Shown in pieces: positions 5,505-5,974 of a stretch of 5,974 bases of DNA. The stretch is from Methanoregulaceae archaeon (GTDB lineage Archaea; Halobacteriota; Methanomicrobia; Methanomicrobiales; Methanospirillaceae). Location of the stretch: positions 1-5,974 of the forward strand of contig JAJRBP010000158.1 of assembly GCA_028679405.1 (NCBI GenBank), given 5' to 3'. The notes below the pieces were generated by a model that saw nothing but the letters and a program-made list of their open reading frames with translations, was not told the origin of the DNA and did no database searches. Both the position numbers and the translations under genes were made by a program. Position 1 is the stretch's first letter. Each line of letters begins with the position of its first letter.

Positions 5505-5669
5505 TCGGTGCCCTGCCCTGGCTGCTCTGGATACATTTGAGTTTACCGGTCATTAAGGTTCATCGTCCTGACGTATACCCCGGCAGCAGGATACTGATCG
5601 CAGGAAATCGTTCACGTTCGAAAGACAGCGACGCGACCGCGGGCTCGAAACCTCAAACGTGGGCATCAC

Positions 5670-5680
5670 AATATATACAT
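5670..5680. promoter_or_regulatory. TATA-like element, orientation uncertain
   Basis: AATATATACAT is the best TATA-box match in the window. In plus orientation it would start a transcript near 5698-5705, where the hairpin series begins. In minus orientation it would start one near 5645, giving the carboxyltransferase mRNA a leader of about 140 bases. The A-rich bases just upstream on the plus strand (ATCACA) favour the plus orientation slightly. Confidence 0.45.
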
Positions 5681-5697
5681 ACGGAAGACCGGGGATT

Positions 5698-5850
5698 CGT
5701 GTCAAACGACTTTAAACAACCTTTCGACACGGGGGTCACAAACCGTGGGAATGCCGGGAGACCATCCCCACAGTTGGTAGTAATCGGATGGGGACGGGGA
5801 GGTCAGCGTTTCTGCTAATCCTTCCGCTGAAGCGATGCTGCTTGGTTTTT
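5698..5850 (+). ncRNA. Candidate structured small RNA (weak)
   Basis: About 25 bases after a TATA-like element comes a series of stems: CGTGTC (5699-5704 region) with GACACG (5726-5731 region), extended by AAA/TTT past a bulge; CCATCC with GGATGG (about 5762-5791); and TCAGCG (5803-5808) with CGCTGA (5825-5830). A five-T run follows at 5846-5850. No known archaeal RNA family (SRP, RNase P, tRNA, C/D box) was recognised. Each stem is only about 6 bp, so chance pairing in GC-rich sequence is a real alternative. Confidence 0.22.
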
Positions 5851-5929
5851 GCGCGTGGAAAAGGTGGGAACAAAGTTGCCCGGGAAGCCGGAGCAAGGAT
5901 CCCGGATTGCTTTCGGGAGCGATCCCCGC

Positions 5930-5974
5930 TCACTGCAACATGACGAGGACCTCGATGATCCCGGTACCGCCTTC
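5930..5974 (-). CDS. C-terminal end of an unidentified minus-strand gene
   Basis: The last 45 bases read on the minus strand as 14 codons, EGGTGIIEVLVMLQ, followed by TGA at 5932-5930. Third codon positions are mostly G or C, like the neighbouring minus-strand genes, and the sequence looks like a glycine turn followed by a beta strand. A GAGCG/CGCTC hairpin (5917-5931) lies over its stop. The fragment is too short to name a family. The opposite-strand frame beginning at ATG 5940 is the competing reading. Confidence 0.42.
   Translation of the reverse strand, partial: EGGTGIIEVLVMLQ

Larger units (their letters stand above)
5505..5929. other. Long intergenic region, no convincing gene
   Basis: About 425 bases separate the carboxyltransferase start from the partial gene at the right edge. 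Open frames here are short, overlap each other on both strands, and do not resemble known proteins. The region holds a TATA-like element (5670-5680), several hairpins between 5698 and 5830, and a GAGCG/CGCTC hairpin at 5917-5931 over the stop of the right-edge gene. It must include the promoter of the carboxyltransferase, whose exact position I cannot fix. Confidence 0.5.

Noticed and set aside
4719..5556. Long plus-strand open frames of 216 and 224 codons opposite the carboxyltransferase
   Set aside because: They are antisense shadows, arginine- and serine-rich without motifs, and the minus strand encodes a full PF01039 protein.
5630..5665. A GGTTTCGAGCCC on the minus strand resembling a tRNA T-arm
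   Set aside because: The flanking bases do not form a T stem, and no acceptor or anticodon stem can be built around it.
5537..5818. A 93-codon plus-strand open frame
   Set aside because: The product has low complexity typical of translated GC-rich intergenic DNA, no recognisable motif, no ribosome binding site, and it crosses the TATA-like element and hairpins.
5870..5932. A GC-rich stretch with GGAAGCCGGAGCA resembling an SRP RNA tip
   Set aside because: The conserved SRP helix 8 order (GGUC, GGAA loop, AGCAG) is not present on either strand.
5702..5933. Two overlapping minus-strand open frames of 64 and 65 codons
   Set aside because: They overlap in different frames, look non-coding, and lie downstream of the more convincing right-edge C-terminus.

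Overview
The window looks like a stretch of a euryarchaeal genome, most likely a methanogen of the Methanomicrobiales type. This is an inference from AT-rich TATA-like boxes, GGAGG-type ribosome binding sites used inside operons, one gene that looks leaderless, GC-rich coding sequence, and the families present. No rRNA, tRNA, CRISPR array or insertion sequence was seen.

Left part (1 to about 2300, plus strand). A small two-gene cassette occurs twice. Each copy encodes a short hydrophilic, alanine-rich protein built from 11-residue repeats, followed closely by a roughly 50-residue two-helix membrane protein of the DUF1328/UPF0391 (YtjA-like) family. Copy 1 (1-371) is cut by the left edge; copy 2 (1869-2299) is complete. 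Between them lies an AI-2E/PerM-family multi-span membrane protein (413-1585) and a 283-base intergenic stretch with a hairpin and a possible promoter. The two copies are very similar in DNA and protein, but copy 2 carries one extra repeat unit. Together these genes look like an envelope or stress-related module; that role is inferred from context only.

Middle and right part (2519-5504, minus strand). A carboxyltransferase-family protein (4092-5504) is transcribed first, followed after about 190 bases by a membrane-anchored PP2C-type (SpoIIE) phosphatase with a 5TMR-LYT-like sensor region (2519-3901). The spacer between them holds a candidate terminator, a 7-bp inverted repeat and a TATA-like box about 25-32 bases before the phosphatase ATG, so the phosphatase probably has its own promoter and a leaderless or nearly leaderless mRNA. 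The phosphatase gene converges on cassette copy 2, and the 219-base gap between them has hairpins that could stop transcription.

Right end (5505-5974). About 425 bases have no convincing gene. They contain a clear TATA-like element and three successive hairpins ending near a T-run, a weak candidate for a small RNA on the plus strand. The last 45 bases read as the C-terminus of another minus-strand gene that continues beyond the window.
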